From positions 1 to 64,000 of the forward strand of contig NZ_BDCC01000013.1 of the NCBI RefSeq assembly GCF_001613305.1: 64,000 nucleotides of DNA, in the 5' to 3' direction. Source of the DNA: Nocardia vaccinii NBRC 15922. GTDB lineage: Bacteria > Actinomycetota > Actinomycetes > Mycobacteriales > Mycobacteriaceae. The position numbers were made by a program, and so were the translations under genes. Of this stretch, positions 57,371 through 64,000 are shown one piece after another. The notes beneath the pieces are model-generated. The model ran no database searches. It was not told where the DNA came from and worked only from the letters and a program-made list of their open reading frames with translations. Every line of letters begins with the position of its first letter. The stretch's first letter is position 1.

Positions 57371-58228
57371 TCAGGAGCTGTGTAGTGCGGCCAGCAGTGT
57401 CACCAGGATCGGTGAGGGCCGCACATCACTGCGCACGACCGAGGACACCGGCACCCGCAGCGGGCGGCCGGCCAGATTCAGTCGGGCGATCCCCTCGACC
57501 GCGGTGTTCGCGTACAGGATGGTCCAGGCGTCGGGCCGGTTGATCAACTCCATCGTGGCCGTGTGGTCCGGCGGGATGGGCGGCCCGAAGGTGGGCCGGA
57601 TCGGCAAGTCGGCGAATGCGGCGCGGATCACATTGTGCAACAGCACCTGTTCTTGTTCCGGCGGCAGCAGTAACGGGTAATTCCCCAACTGGGTGAGTGT
57701 GACGTCCTCGCGGCCGGCGAGTGGATGAGACGTCGAGGCCGCCAGAACGAGGTCCTCCACCCATAGCTGTTCCACCGTCAGACCGGGTTGATCGACACCG
57801 CCACGGATGAGAGCAAGATCACAATCACCATCTGCCACAGCACTGATGCGCTGCCGGAAGGGTTTGATCACGAACTCGATCTCGGCCCCCGGATGCGCAT
57901 CGCGCGCCCCGGCGATGGCCGAGAGCGATCTTGTTGCGAACGACATGTTGGCGGCCAGGCGAATTCGCGGCCCGGATGCCCGCACAGCTGCGCGAATGGC
58001 AGATTCCAGGCTCAGCATCTGTTTCGCAAGCGGAAGTAGCCGAGCGGTTGCGTCGGTCGGGACGACCGATCGCGTGGAGCGTTCGAAGAGCTGTACACCA
58101 AGATCGTGTTCGAGTCTGGCGATCTGGTGACTGATAGCCGATTGCGATATGAAGCACCGCGATGCTGCCCGGCTGAAGCTGAGCTCCTCGCAGACGGCGA
58201 CGAAGTACGAGAGTTGCCGTAATTCCAT
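57371..58228 (-). CDS. LysR family transcriptional regulator
   Basis: A 285-aa LysR protein: winged helix MELRQLSYFVAVCEELSFSRAA and ISHQIARLEHDLG (1-60) and effector domain (about 88-285). It is divergent from the NDH-2 gene with a 111-bp promoter region holding the inverted repeat CAGAT-N7-ATCTG. Control of respiratory dehydrogenase expression is a plausible role. ATG 58228. Confidence 0.92.
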   Translation of the reverse strand: MELRQLSYFVAVCEELSFSRAASRCFISQSAISHQIARLEHDLGVQLFERSTRSVVPTDATARLLPLAKQMLSLESAIRAAVRASGPRIRLAANMSFATRSLSAIAGARDAHPGAEIEFVIKPFRQRISAVADGDCDLALIRGGVDQPGLTVEQLWVEDLVLAASTSHPLAGREDVTLTQLGNYPLLLPPEQEQVLLHNVIRAAFADLPIRPTFGPPIPPDHTATMELINRPDAWTILYANTAVEGIARLNLAGRPLRVPVSSVVRSDVRPSPILVTLLAALHSS

Positions 58229-58252
58229 CACGGCCTCCATTCATGAAATATC

Positions 58253-58269
58253 CAGATAAGAGTCATCTG
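58253..58269. promoter_or_regulatory. Inverted repeat between LysR and NDH-2 genes
   Basis: CAGAT-AAGAGTC-ATCTG, 5-bp perfect arms. It is 24 bases upstream of the LysR start. It does not have the T-N11-A spacing exactly, so it is a weaker candidate than the site at 5564. Confidence 0.3.
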
Positions 58270-58339
58270 AATTATGCGCCCTGACCCGTGGAACAGTCCC
58301 CTTCCGGATCGCGTTTACTAATGACAGAAGGAGGTTGTC

Positions 58340-59632
58340 ATGCGGAACGTGGATGCGGGTATCGAAGCCGCGGATGTCGTCATCGTCGGATCGGGCTTCG
58401 GCGGGCTCGCCGCCGCGAAGCAGTTGAACAAGTCGGGGGTTGATTACGTACTCATCTCGAGTACTCCGGAGCATCTGTTCCAGCCGCTGCTGTACCAGGT
58501 AGCGACGGGTGTGCTCCCGGCCGCGGACATCGCCCCGCCGATTGCGCAGGTGCTGCGTCGGCACCAGGGTGCGGATGTGCGGCTGGGCAAGGTGGTCGAG
58601 ATCGACGCCGACGCGGCGGTACTCACCTACGAGACCGAGCAGGGCGCGCGCAAGATCCGCTACGGGTCGCTGATCGCGGCCACCGGCGCCAACCAGTCTT
58701 ATTTCGGCCGTGACGATTTCGCCGAGAAGACCTATTCGCTCAAGACCATCGACGATGCCCAGCGGCTGCGCGCGCAGATCGAGCGCGTCTTCGCCGAGGC
58801 CGCGGGGGCCGATCAGCAGACTCGTGAGCGACTGCTGAGCTTCGTGGTCGTCGGCGCCGGGCCGACCGGCGTGGAGGTCGCGGGCCAGCTCAAGGAACTC
58901 GCGAAAAGGTACTACCACCAAGAGATTTCGGTCGCCCTCGTGGAGGGCGCCGGTGCCGTACTGCCCCCGTTCGGCGGCAGCCTGTCGGAATACGCGCGAG
59001 AGTCGTTGACCCGCAATGGTGTCGAGGTGCTGCTCGACACGTTCGTCACCGACATCGACGACGGCAAGGTCACGGTGAAGACCAAGGACGGCGTCGAGCG
59101 CGGTATCGCCGCCGAGACCGTGGTCTGGTCGGCGGGCGTGGCGGCCGGTGGATTCGCCGGGCTGCTCGCCGAGGCCACCGGCTGCGAGACCGACCGCGCC
59201 GGGCGACTGCTGATCAATCAGGACTGCACGGTCGGCGGCCACGCCGACATCTACGCCATCGGCGATATGACCTCGCTGAACGGCTACCCCGGCCAGTCGC
59301 CCACGGCGATGCAGGAAGGCCGGCACGTCGCGGACATCATCCGCCGCAAGAAGCAGCCCGGCACCCCGTTCGTCTACTGGGACAAGGGATCCATGGCGGT
59401 GATCAGCCGGTTCAGCGCGGTCACCAAGGTCAGCGACAAGTTGAAGTTCACCGGCGTCATCGCATGGACCGCCTGGCTCGCGGTGCACCTGTTCTACCTG
59501 GTCGGATTCCGCAACCGGTTCATCGCGGTCGCGTCCTGGCTGGTGGCTTTCATCGGCACCGGCCGTCCGGGCTTCGCCGAGACCGAGAAGGTCGCCGCGG
59601 CGCCCGCCGCGGAACAGCGACAAGCGGCATAA
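58340..59632 (+). CDS. ndh: Type II NADH:quinone oxidoreductase
   Basis: A 430-aa membrane-associated flavoenzyme that passes electrons from NADH to menaquinone without pumping protons. First Rossmann motif VVIVGSGFGGLAAAKQL, second FVVVGAGPTGVEVAGQL, FAD contact ADIYAIGDM and quinone-site AMQEGRHVADII are present. The C-terminal region has hydrophobic helices WTAWLAVHLFYLVGF and IAVASWLVAFIG for membrane binding. GAAGGAGG is before the ATG. Divergent from a LysR gene. Confidence 0.94.
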   Translation: MRNVDAGIEAADVVIVGSGFGGLAAAKQLNKSGVDYVLISSTPEHLFQPLLYQVATGVLPAADIAPPIAQVLRRHQGADVRLGKVVEIDADAAVLTYETEQGARKIRYGSLIAATGANQSYFGRDDFAEKTYSLKTIDDAQRLRAQIERVFAEAAGADQQTRERLLSFVVVGAGPTGVEVAGQLKELAKRYYHQEISVALVEGAGAVLPPFGGSLSEYARESLTRNGVEVLLDTFVTDIDDGKVTVKTKDGVERGIAAETVVWSAGVAAGGFAGLLAEATGCETDRAGRLLINQDCTVGGHADIYAIGDMTSLNGYPGQSPTAMQEGRHVADIIRRKKQPGTPFVYWDKGSMAVISRFSAVTKVSDKLKFTGVIAWTAWLAVHLFYLVGFRNRFIAVASWLVAFIGTGRPGFAETEKVAAAPAAEQRQAA

Positions 59633-59641
59633 CCGCTCCCC

Positions 59642-59673
59642 CGAGGCCCTCCGGTAGCGACCGGAGGGCCTCG
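59642..59673. terminator. Bidirectional hairpin terminator
   Basis: CGAGGCCCTCCGGT and ACCGGAGGGCCTCG form a perfect 14-bp stem with an AGCG loop, between the convergent NDH-2 and SDR genes. Confidence 0.85.
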
Positions 59674-59690
59674 TCGGCTGCGGCGGACTC

Positions 59691-60395
59691 TCACGCAGCG
59701 CGTTCCACCTCCGCATCGGTCGTCGCCATCTCGAACAGCTCGTCGGCAAGCGCGTCGGGCTCGACCCGCTCGACCTCGTTCGGTTCGACCGAGGCGAAAT
59801 GCCCGGAGTCGTACAAACGCTGGGCCGCGCTCGTCTCGATGAGCCTGCCGATCTGCAGACTACCCACGCGCACCCCCGCCGGGGCCACCTGCTGAGCCAC
59901 CGAACGCAGATAGTTGAGCAGCCCGGACTGCGGAACGCCGACACTGGCCAACGCGGGCTGTGGTTCGCGCACCGAACTGCCCTGTGCGACGAGTACCGCT
60001 CCCGATCCACGGCGCACCATCTCCGGCAACAGGGCGTGCAGGATTCGGACAGGGGTGGTCAGATTCAGCGGCAGCCAGGAGCGCAACGTGTCCGCGTCGA
60101 GGGCGAGCGCATCCACCGGGAGGCGTTCCACGCCGCCGGGAGAGTAGAGCACGACGTTCGGAATACCATGCCGGGCAAGCAGATTCGCCAGGGCGGTATC
60201 GACCTGAGTGTCATCGGTCAGGTCGGCCAGCAGGATGTCGGCGGCGATGCCGTCGACGGCCAGACTCTGCCGCAGCGAGTCGAGTGTGCCGCCGTTGCGC
60301 GCTATCAGCGTCACCGAATACCCGGCGCGACCGAAGCGACGCGCGGCAGACAGACCGAGCGCGGGGCCTGCGCCGAACACAGCCAGATGAGACAT
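59691..60395 (-). CDS. SDR-fold protein lacking the catalytic YxxxK
   Basis: A 234-aa Rossmann protein with the SDR start LAVFGAGPALGLSAARRFGRAG, the second strand LIARNG, LLADLTDD and a VLVAQGSS strand with Ser. Where classical SDRs have Y-x-x-x-K, this one reads SVGVPQSGLLNYL, so both catalytic residues are gone. It may act as a binding protein or with a different chemistry. It is divergent from a TetR gene whose three candidate operators lie between them. ATG 60395. Confidence 0.82.
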   Translation of the reverse strand: MSHLAVFGAGPALGLSAARRFGRAGYSVTLIARNGGTLDSLRQSLAVDGIAADILLADLTDDTQVDTALANLLARHGIPNVVLYSPGGVERLPVDALALDADTLRSWLPLNLTTPVRILHALLPEMVRRGSGAVLVAQGSSVREPQPALASVGVPQSGLLNYLRSVAQQVAPAGVRVGSLQIGRLIETSAAQRLYDSGHFASVEPNEVERVEPDALADELFEMATTDAEVERAA

Positions 60396-60416
60396 CGCGG
60401 GTTCCTTTCCCGAAAA

Positions 60417-60432
60417 TTGAGAAGGCACTCAA
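60417..60432. promoter_or_regulatory. TetR operator candidate 1
   Basis: TTGAGAAGGCACTCAA, i.e. TTGAG-N6-CTCAA. It is next to the SDR start and would repress that gene. Confidence 0.65.
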
Positions 60433-60433
60433 T

Positions 60434-60449
60434 TTGAGCGCCTTCTCAA
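60434..60449. promoter_or_regulatory. TetR operator candidate 2
   Basis: TTGAGCGCCTTCTCAA, again TTGAG-N6-CTCAA, one base after the first site. The centres of sites 1 and 2 are 17 bases apart, and together they make a 10-bp longer inverted repeat. Confidence 0.65.
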
Positions 60450-60462
60450 CTTAGCTCGAAAA

Positions 60463-60478
60463 TCGAGAGGGCGCTCGA
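60463..60478. promoter_or_regulatory. TetR operator candidate 3
   Basis: TCGAGAGGGCGCTCGA, the same form with symmetric changes T to C and A to G. It is 17 bases before the TetR start, a position for autorepression. Confidence 0.5.
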
Positions 60479-60495
60479 GTTGTTAGGCTGAAGTC

Positions 60496-61164
60496 ATGGT
60501 GGACGCGGCTGGACGAGGGAGTATCGCGAACGCCGGGACACGACCGCGCCGCCGGGACGCCCGCGACAATCGGGCCAAGGTGGTCACCGCAGCCCAGAGC
60601 CGGTTCGCCACCGATGGGCTGGACGCCTCGCTCAACGCGATCGCCCGCGATGCCGGAGTCAGCATCGGCACGCTCTACAATCACTTCCCGACCCGCGAGG
60701 AATTGATCGCCGAAGCGCTGTTGGATCAGGTGCGTGAGTCGGTGCGCAGCGCCGAGGCCGCCCTGTCCGCCACCGATCCGTGGACGGGTCTGGTCGAGCA
60801 TCTGACAACACTGGCCGCGTGGCAGGCCCGCGACCGTGGATTCACCGATATCTGCGTGCGTTCGCTACCACCCGAGAGTCCCATCGAAATCGCTAAACAT
60901 CAGGGTCACATTCTGTTTCAGCAACTGATCGCGAGGGTTCGGGAATCGGGCGCGCTTCGTTCCGATGTCGACGTCACCGATATCGGACTGATGCTGTGGT
61001 CGGCTGTGCGGGCGACCGAGGGAGTACGCGAGCAGGCGCCCGACGCCTGGCGGCGGCACCTCGGCATCCTGCTGGACGGTTTGCGCAGTGAGGCCGCCCA
61101 TCCCCTACCGGGCCCGCCGCTGGATCACGAAACCCTGCGCACGGCAATGCGATCGGGCGACTGA
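60496..61164 (+). CDS. TetR family transcriptional regulator
   Basis: A 222-aa regulator. The helix-turn-helix (about 25-75) reads RAKVVTAAQSRFATDGLDASLNAIARDAGVSIGTLYNHFPTREELIAEAL (in pieces), and the rest is the helical ligand domain of the SbtR-like group. GTG 60499 is an alternative to ATG 60496. It is divergent from the SDR gene, with three T(T/C)GAG-N6-CTC(A/G)A sites between. Confidence 0.93.
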   Translation: MVDAAGRGSIANAGTRPRRRDARDNRAKVVTAAQSRFATDGLDASLNAIARDAGVSIGTLYNHFPTREELIAEALLDQVRESVRSAEAALSATDPWTGLVEHLTTLAAWQARDRGFTDICVRSLPPESPIEIAKHQGHILFQQLIARVRESGALRSDVDVTDIGLMLWSAVRATEGVREQAPDAWRRHLGILLDGLRSEAAHPLPGPPLDHETLRTAMRSGD

Positions 61165-61169
61165 TCGGG

Positions 61170-61589
61170 TCAGTCGCGACGCAGTGATACCACCGGAATC
61201 GTCCGGATGTCCTTTGTCTTCTCCGCGTATTCGGCGAAACCCGGATAGCGGCGGGCCTGTTCGTCGTAGATCTGGTCCCGGTCGGCGCCGGCAACCTCGC
61301 GGACGGTAACCGGGTAGGTCTCTGTACCGCGCTCGATCTGCGCTGATCCGGCCGTGGTGAGGTTGTAATACCAATCCGGATTGGTCGGTGCGCCCGCCTT
61401 GGACGCGAAGACGTAGATGAGATCCGGGTCGTGCTCATCGGCCAGATACATCATCGGAGTCACCGACTCACGCCCGCTCTTGCGCCCGCGATGATGGAGC
61501 AACAGCACCGGCGCTCCCTCGAACGGCCCTCCCACACGGCCTTCGTTGGCACGGAATTCGGCGATGATCTTCGCATTCCAGTCGTCCAT
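61170..61589 (-). CDS. Deazaflavin (F420)-dependent nitroreductase family protein
   Basis: A 139-aa split-barrel protein of the Ddn type. It has FEGAPVLLLHHRGRKSGRESVTPMMYLADE, VFASKAGAPTNPDWYYNLTTAG (the typical KGG-type phosphate-binding pattern as FASKAGA) and ARRYPGFAEYAEKT in order (read in pieces). Relatives reduce quinones or nitro compounds with F420H2. AAGGATGACCTC precedes the ATG. It is convergent with the TetR gene by 5 bases. Confidence 0.9.
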   Translation of the reverse strand: MDDWNAKIIAEFRANEGRVGGPFEGAPVLLLHHRGRKSGRESVTPMMYLADEHDPDLIYVFASKAGAPTNPDWYYNLTTAGSAQIERGTETYPVTVREVAGADRDQIYDEQARRYPGFAEYAEKTKDIRTIPVVSLRRD

Positions 61590-61668
61590 GAGGTCATCCT
61601 TGCCGATATTCAGCCCCGCGAGCCCGATATCGGGTCGGCGCGGCGACAATCTCCGGCACCCGAGCGAG

Positions 61669-62994
61669 CTACATTCCATTGACCTCGACGATCGGCGCCG
61701 GATATACCGAGTGCGGGGTATCGGACCGCCACGGCGTATGCACCGACGCACCGGGTAGATGCGCCAGTTCTGGAAGCCAGCGGCGCACGTACTCACCGTC
61801 CGGATCGTGGCGTTCGGCTTGGCGGAGCGGGTTGAGCACCCGGTTCGGACGGGTGTCGGTGCCCGTGCCGGCCGCCCACTGCCAGTTGAGCTGATTGTTG
61901 GCCACGTCCGCGTCGGTCAGCCAGCGCTGGAAATGTGCGGCCCCGATGCGCCAATCGATACGCAGGGTCTTGGTCAGGAATGCGGCCACGATCAACCGAG
62001 CCCGGCCCGGCATCCAGCCCTCGGCCAGCAGTTGACGCATCGCGGCATCGATCACCGGATATCCGGTACGGCCGTTACGCCAGGCCTCGGCGGCGGCCGG
62101 ATCGTCGCGCCATTCGACGGGACCGCGCCGATAGTCGGTCCAACCCGCCTCCGGCCGGTCGGCCAGCAGTTGATGGTGGAAATCGCGCCAGGCCAGCTGC
62201 CGGACGAAGGCGTAGCCGCCGGGCGTCGAGGAATCGGCACGATGCACCAGCTCGGTCGGGGAGATACAGCCGAAATGCAGGTACGGCGACAGATGCGAGG
62301 TCGCGTCGGCCGCGAGATCGTCGCTCATCGAGTCGTAGTGCCGAATCGGGCCGGAGAACCACTGCTTCATCAGTTTGCGGCCGCTGGTCTCGCCACCCGC
62401 GGTCATCTGCGGCGAGCCCGGTTCGTCGCACAACTCACTGAACCGGGGCAGGGCCACACCGCGATACGACGGCACCACGAACCGGGGTGGCGGCGGTAGT
62501 GGACGGCGCATCGGAGTCTGCATCCACCGCCGGAAATACGGTGTGAAAACGGCGAAGTGGCCGCGGCCCGTGGCAGGCGCCGGGTCGCCGGGTGTGGCTA
62601 CCGTCAGCGAGTCGTCATGGGTGTACAGCAGGCAGTCGCGATGCGCGAGCCGCTCGCGCAGCCGCCGCTCACGTACGCGGCTGTACCAGCTCACATCGGC
62701 GGCGATGTGCACGCTTTCGGCGTGCGTGCGCGCGACAACGCGATCCACCTCGTCCAGAACGTCTCCGCGCCGGATCACCAGGCGACCGTCCAGTGCGCGC
62801 AGTTCGTCGTCGAGCTCGCTCAGCGCGGTCAGCAGGAAGCGGATTCGGTTGGGCGCCACCGGTTCCCGCGCGATGGTCCGGTCGTCGAGGACGAACAGCG
62901 GGACCACCGCGGCGCCCTCGCGACAGGCCGCGCGCAACATCGGGTTGTCGTGCACCCGTAGATCGCGGGTGAACAGCGCGATCGTGACCGTCAT
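61669..62994 (-). CDS. phr: Cryptochrome/DNA photolyase family protein (class I CPD type)
   Basis: A 441-aa light-driven repair enzyme. N-terminal antenna domain begins TIALFTRDLRVHDNPMLRAA. The FAD-binding helical domain has ASFVRQ-like FVRQLAWRDFHHQLL, MRQLLAEGWMPGRARLIVAAFLTKTLRIDWRIGAAHF and NNQLNWQWAAGTGTDTRPNRVLNP (in pieces), all typical of class I photolyases. Length is normal. ATG 62994. Confidence 0.94.
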   Translation of the reverse strand: MTVTIALFTRDLRVHDNPMLRAACREGAAVVPLFVLDDRTIAREPVAPNRIRFLLTALSELDDELRALDGRLVIRRGDVLDEVDRVVARTHAESVHIAADVSWYSRVRERRLRERLAHRDCLLYTHDDSLTVATPGDPAPATGRGHFAVFTPYFRRWMQTPMRRPLPPPPRFVVPSYRGVALPRFSELCDEPGSPQMTAGGETSGRKLMKQWFSGPIRHYDSMSDDLAADATSHLSPYLHFGCISPTELVHRADSSTPGGYAFVRQLAWRDFHHQLLADRPEAGWTDYRRGPVEWRDDPAAAEAWRNGRTGYPVIDAAMRQLLAEGWMPGRARLIVAAFLTKTLRIDWRIGAAHFQRWLTDADVANNQLNWQWAAGTGTDTRPNRVLNPLRQAERHDPDGEYVRRWLPELAHLPGASVHTPWRSDTPHSVYPAPIVEVNGM

Positions 62995-63060
62995 CGAACT
63001 ACACCTCCGCCGCCGAAACGATCAGCGAACAGGAAAATCTCTTTCACACCGGACCTTTCA

Positions 63061-63666
63061 TCAGGCAACGCACAGCGGAGCGATCGTGCTCAGCCCGCCC
63101 GTGGTGGGTGAGGTCAGGTAGAGGCAACTGTTCTCGCCCGCCGCGGTGATGGCGGCACGGGCCGCGGCCCAGCGCGCCGAGTCGAGCGCCGGCGTGCGCG
63201 ACAGTACGAAACCGGATATCCGCGCGGGATCGGTCACCAGCGCCCAGTCGTAGTTCGCGCCGAGCGCGGTGACGATGTAGTTGGGCGGCCCTTCGCGGCG
63301 GTCCTGAGTCGGGACTCCCGGAAAGCTCACGTGCAGTTGGGCATTGGTGGCCGGGTCGGTCACGGTTGCGGTGCCCTGGATCTGGTTCGTCGCGCCGTTC
63401 CAGGTGGTGCAACTGTTGTGCACCGATATGTCGCCGCGGGGATCGAGGCCGTACACGGCTCGCGTATCGCGGGCACAGGCGAGATTGAAGAACTGCGGCA
63501 CGGCGGCCAACTGATACCAGGTACCCAAATATCGCCCCAGCTCGAGGTGCGGAACCGGCGCGGGAGGGGCCGCGGATGCCGTCGGGCCGGCGATCGTGAG
63601 GGCAGCCGCCGCGACGCCGAGTATGGCGGCCAACCGGCCGAGCCACTGTGGTCGATCGATGATCAC
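63061..63666 (-). CDS. Secreted lipocalin family protein (Blc-like)
   Basis: A 201-aa protein with a signal peptide of about 32 residues (LGRLAAILGVAAAALTIAGPTASA). The mature part has lipocalin motif 1 LGRYLGTWYQLAAVPQFFN, then VYGLDPRGDISVHNSC, motif 2 YDWALVTDP and a C-terminal disulfide partner. It may bind lipids outside the membrane. GTG 63666 has AAGGAGA five bases upstream. Alone, between the photolyase and the window edge. Confidence 0.88.
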   Translation of the reverse strand: MIIDRPQWLGRLAAILGVAAAALTIAGPTASAAPPAPVPHLELGRYLGTWYQLAAVPQFFNLACARDTRAVYGLDPRGDISVHNSCTTWNGATNQIQGTATVTDPATNAQLHVSFPGVPTQDRREGPPNYIVTALGANYDWALVTDPARISGFVLSRTPALDSARWAAARAAITAAGENSCLYLTSPTTGGLSTIAPLCVA

Positions 63667-63907
63667 ACCATTCTCCTTCGAATCGACTGGATAACCCACT
63701 GTAGCAAGTTTTCGATGCACATTCGATGCATCCGAGCGAAGGGTCACACCGCCGTACTGCTGCCGTTACGGCGATCGACAGGCCTTCGGCCATCTTATCG
63801 ATTCGTAAACGATGCATTGGTCCCGATTCGTCCAATCGGAGCGGATGTAGCCGGACCGCCGGATGCGGTACCGCATTACGGGGTCGGCGAGCCGGTTCTG
63901 GCGGGAT

Positions 63908-64000
63908 TCAGCCATGGGTGTTGGTATCAAGGGTGCGTCCGAGGACGTGGCGCAGCGCGAAATCCAGTCCGGGAGTGCGGAATCGGTGTCCGACGTCCTG
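63908..64000 (-). CDS. Truncated gene at window edge (C-terminal 30 residues)
   Basis: An open frame enters from the right edge and ends in TGA at 63908. It reads QDVGHRFRTPGLDFALRHVL and ten more residues to THG. Codon use is GC-rich in third positions, so it looks real, but 30 residues are not enough to name a family. Confidence 0.4.
   Translation of the reverse strand, partial: QDVGHRFRTPGLDFALRHVLGRTLDTNTHG

Noticed and set aside
58241..60010. 589-codon minus-strand frame
   Set aside because: Antisense to the NDH-2 gene and low-complexity at the start; no motif.

Overview
This is a GC-rich actinobacterial chromosome segment, most likely from Nocardia or a close mycolic-acid-containing relative. 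A large part of it follows the gene order known from Mycobacterium tuberculosis Rv3010c-Rv3032: pfkA, gatA/gatC, an ACT protein, ligA, a methionine-synthase-like protein, mnmA, a cysteine desulfurase, an acyltransferase pair, etfBA, and the methyltransferase / GH57 / GT4 genes of methylglucose lipopolysaccharide synthesis. Between these core blocks sit accessory islands with families typical of Nocardia and Streptomyces: DUF5753 XRE regulators with DUF397, Methyltransf_19 (DUF574) proteins and a conservon. No rRNA, tRNA, integrase, transposase, prophage or cas gene was recognised.

Layout. 1-6.4 kb: pfkA, a decayed XRE/ImmA-like regulator, a quinone-oxidoreductase-like protein, a ZIP metal transporter behind a DtxR/IdeR-like box, a highly structured 565-bp intergenic stretch before a MerR-like gene, and a divergent LysR/SDR pair. 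6.5-11 kb: two DUF5753 regulators (one with its DUF397 partner), a membrane protein and a DUF574 methyltransferase. 11-18.6 kb: a Ser/Thr kinase, a sensor kinase / UppP / response regulator row, a phospholipase-A2-like exported protein and an alpha/beta-hydrolase. 18.6-25.8 kb: gatA-gatC, ACT protein, GNAT, ligA, an internally deleted DUF574 paralog and an F420/PPOX-type protein. 25.9-32.1 kb: ArsR-SRPBCC fusion divergent from an AAA ATPase, then methionine-synthase-like, mnmA and cysteine desulfurase. 32.2-35.4 kb: a CsoR/CstR-type repressor, an MMPL exporter and a thioredoxin-fold protein tied together by three near-identical palindromes. 35.6-43.8 kb: a stress island (hemerythrin, KGG-type protein, small membrane proteins, AI-2E transporter, PLP decarboxylase, dehydrogenase) ending in a SigB/SigF-type sigma gene, with several promoters that look sigma-F dependent. 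44-52.1 kb: OlsB/OlsA-like acyltransferases, a small secreted protein, two zinc-ribbon AIM24 proteins, and the GT4/GH57/methyltransferase operon. 52.2-57.4 kb: etfBA and a complete conservon. 57.4-64 kb: LysR/NDH-2, an SDR/TetR pair with three operators, a deazaflavin-type reductase, a photolyase, a lipocalin and a truncated gene at the edge.

Most notable for follow-up: a 58-bp intergenic hairpin repeat present in two copies with compensatory base changes (gatC/gatA and etfB/etfA gaps); the CsoR/CstR-MMPL-thioredoxin regulon; a cluster of sigma-F-like promoters around a sigF-like gene; a lone type I-E-like CRISPR repeat without array or cas genes; a structured RNA candidate ahead of the MerR gene; and a DUF574 protein that has lost its SAM-binding motif by a clean 50-codon deletion. 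All functional statements come from reading the sequence and family knowledge; no searches were run.
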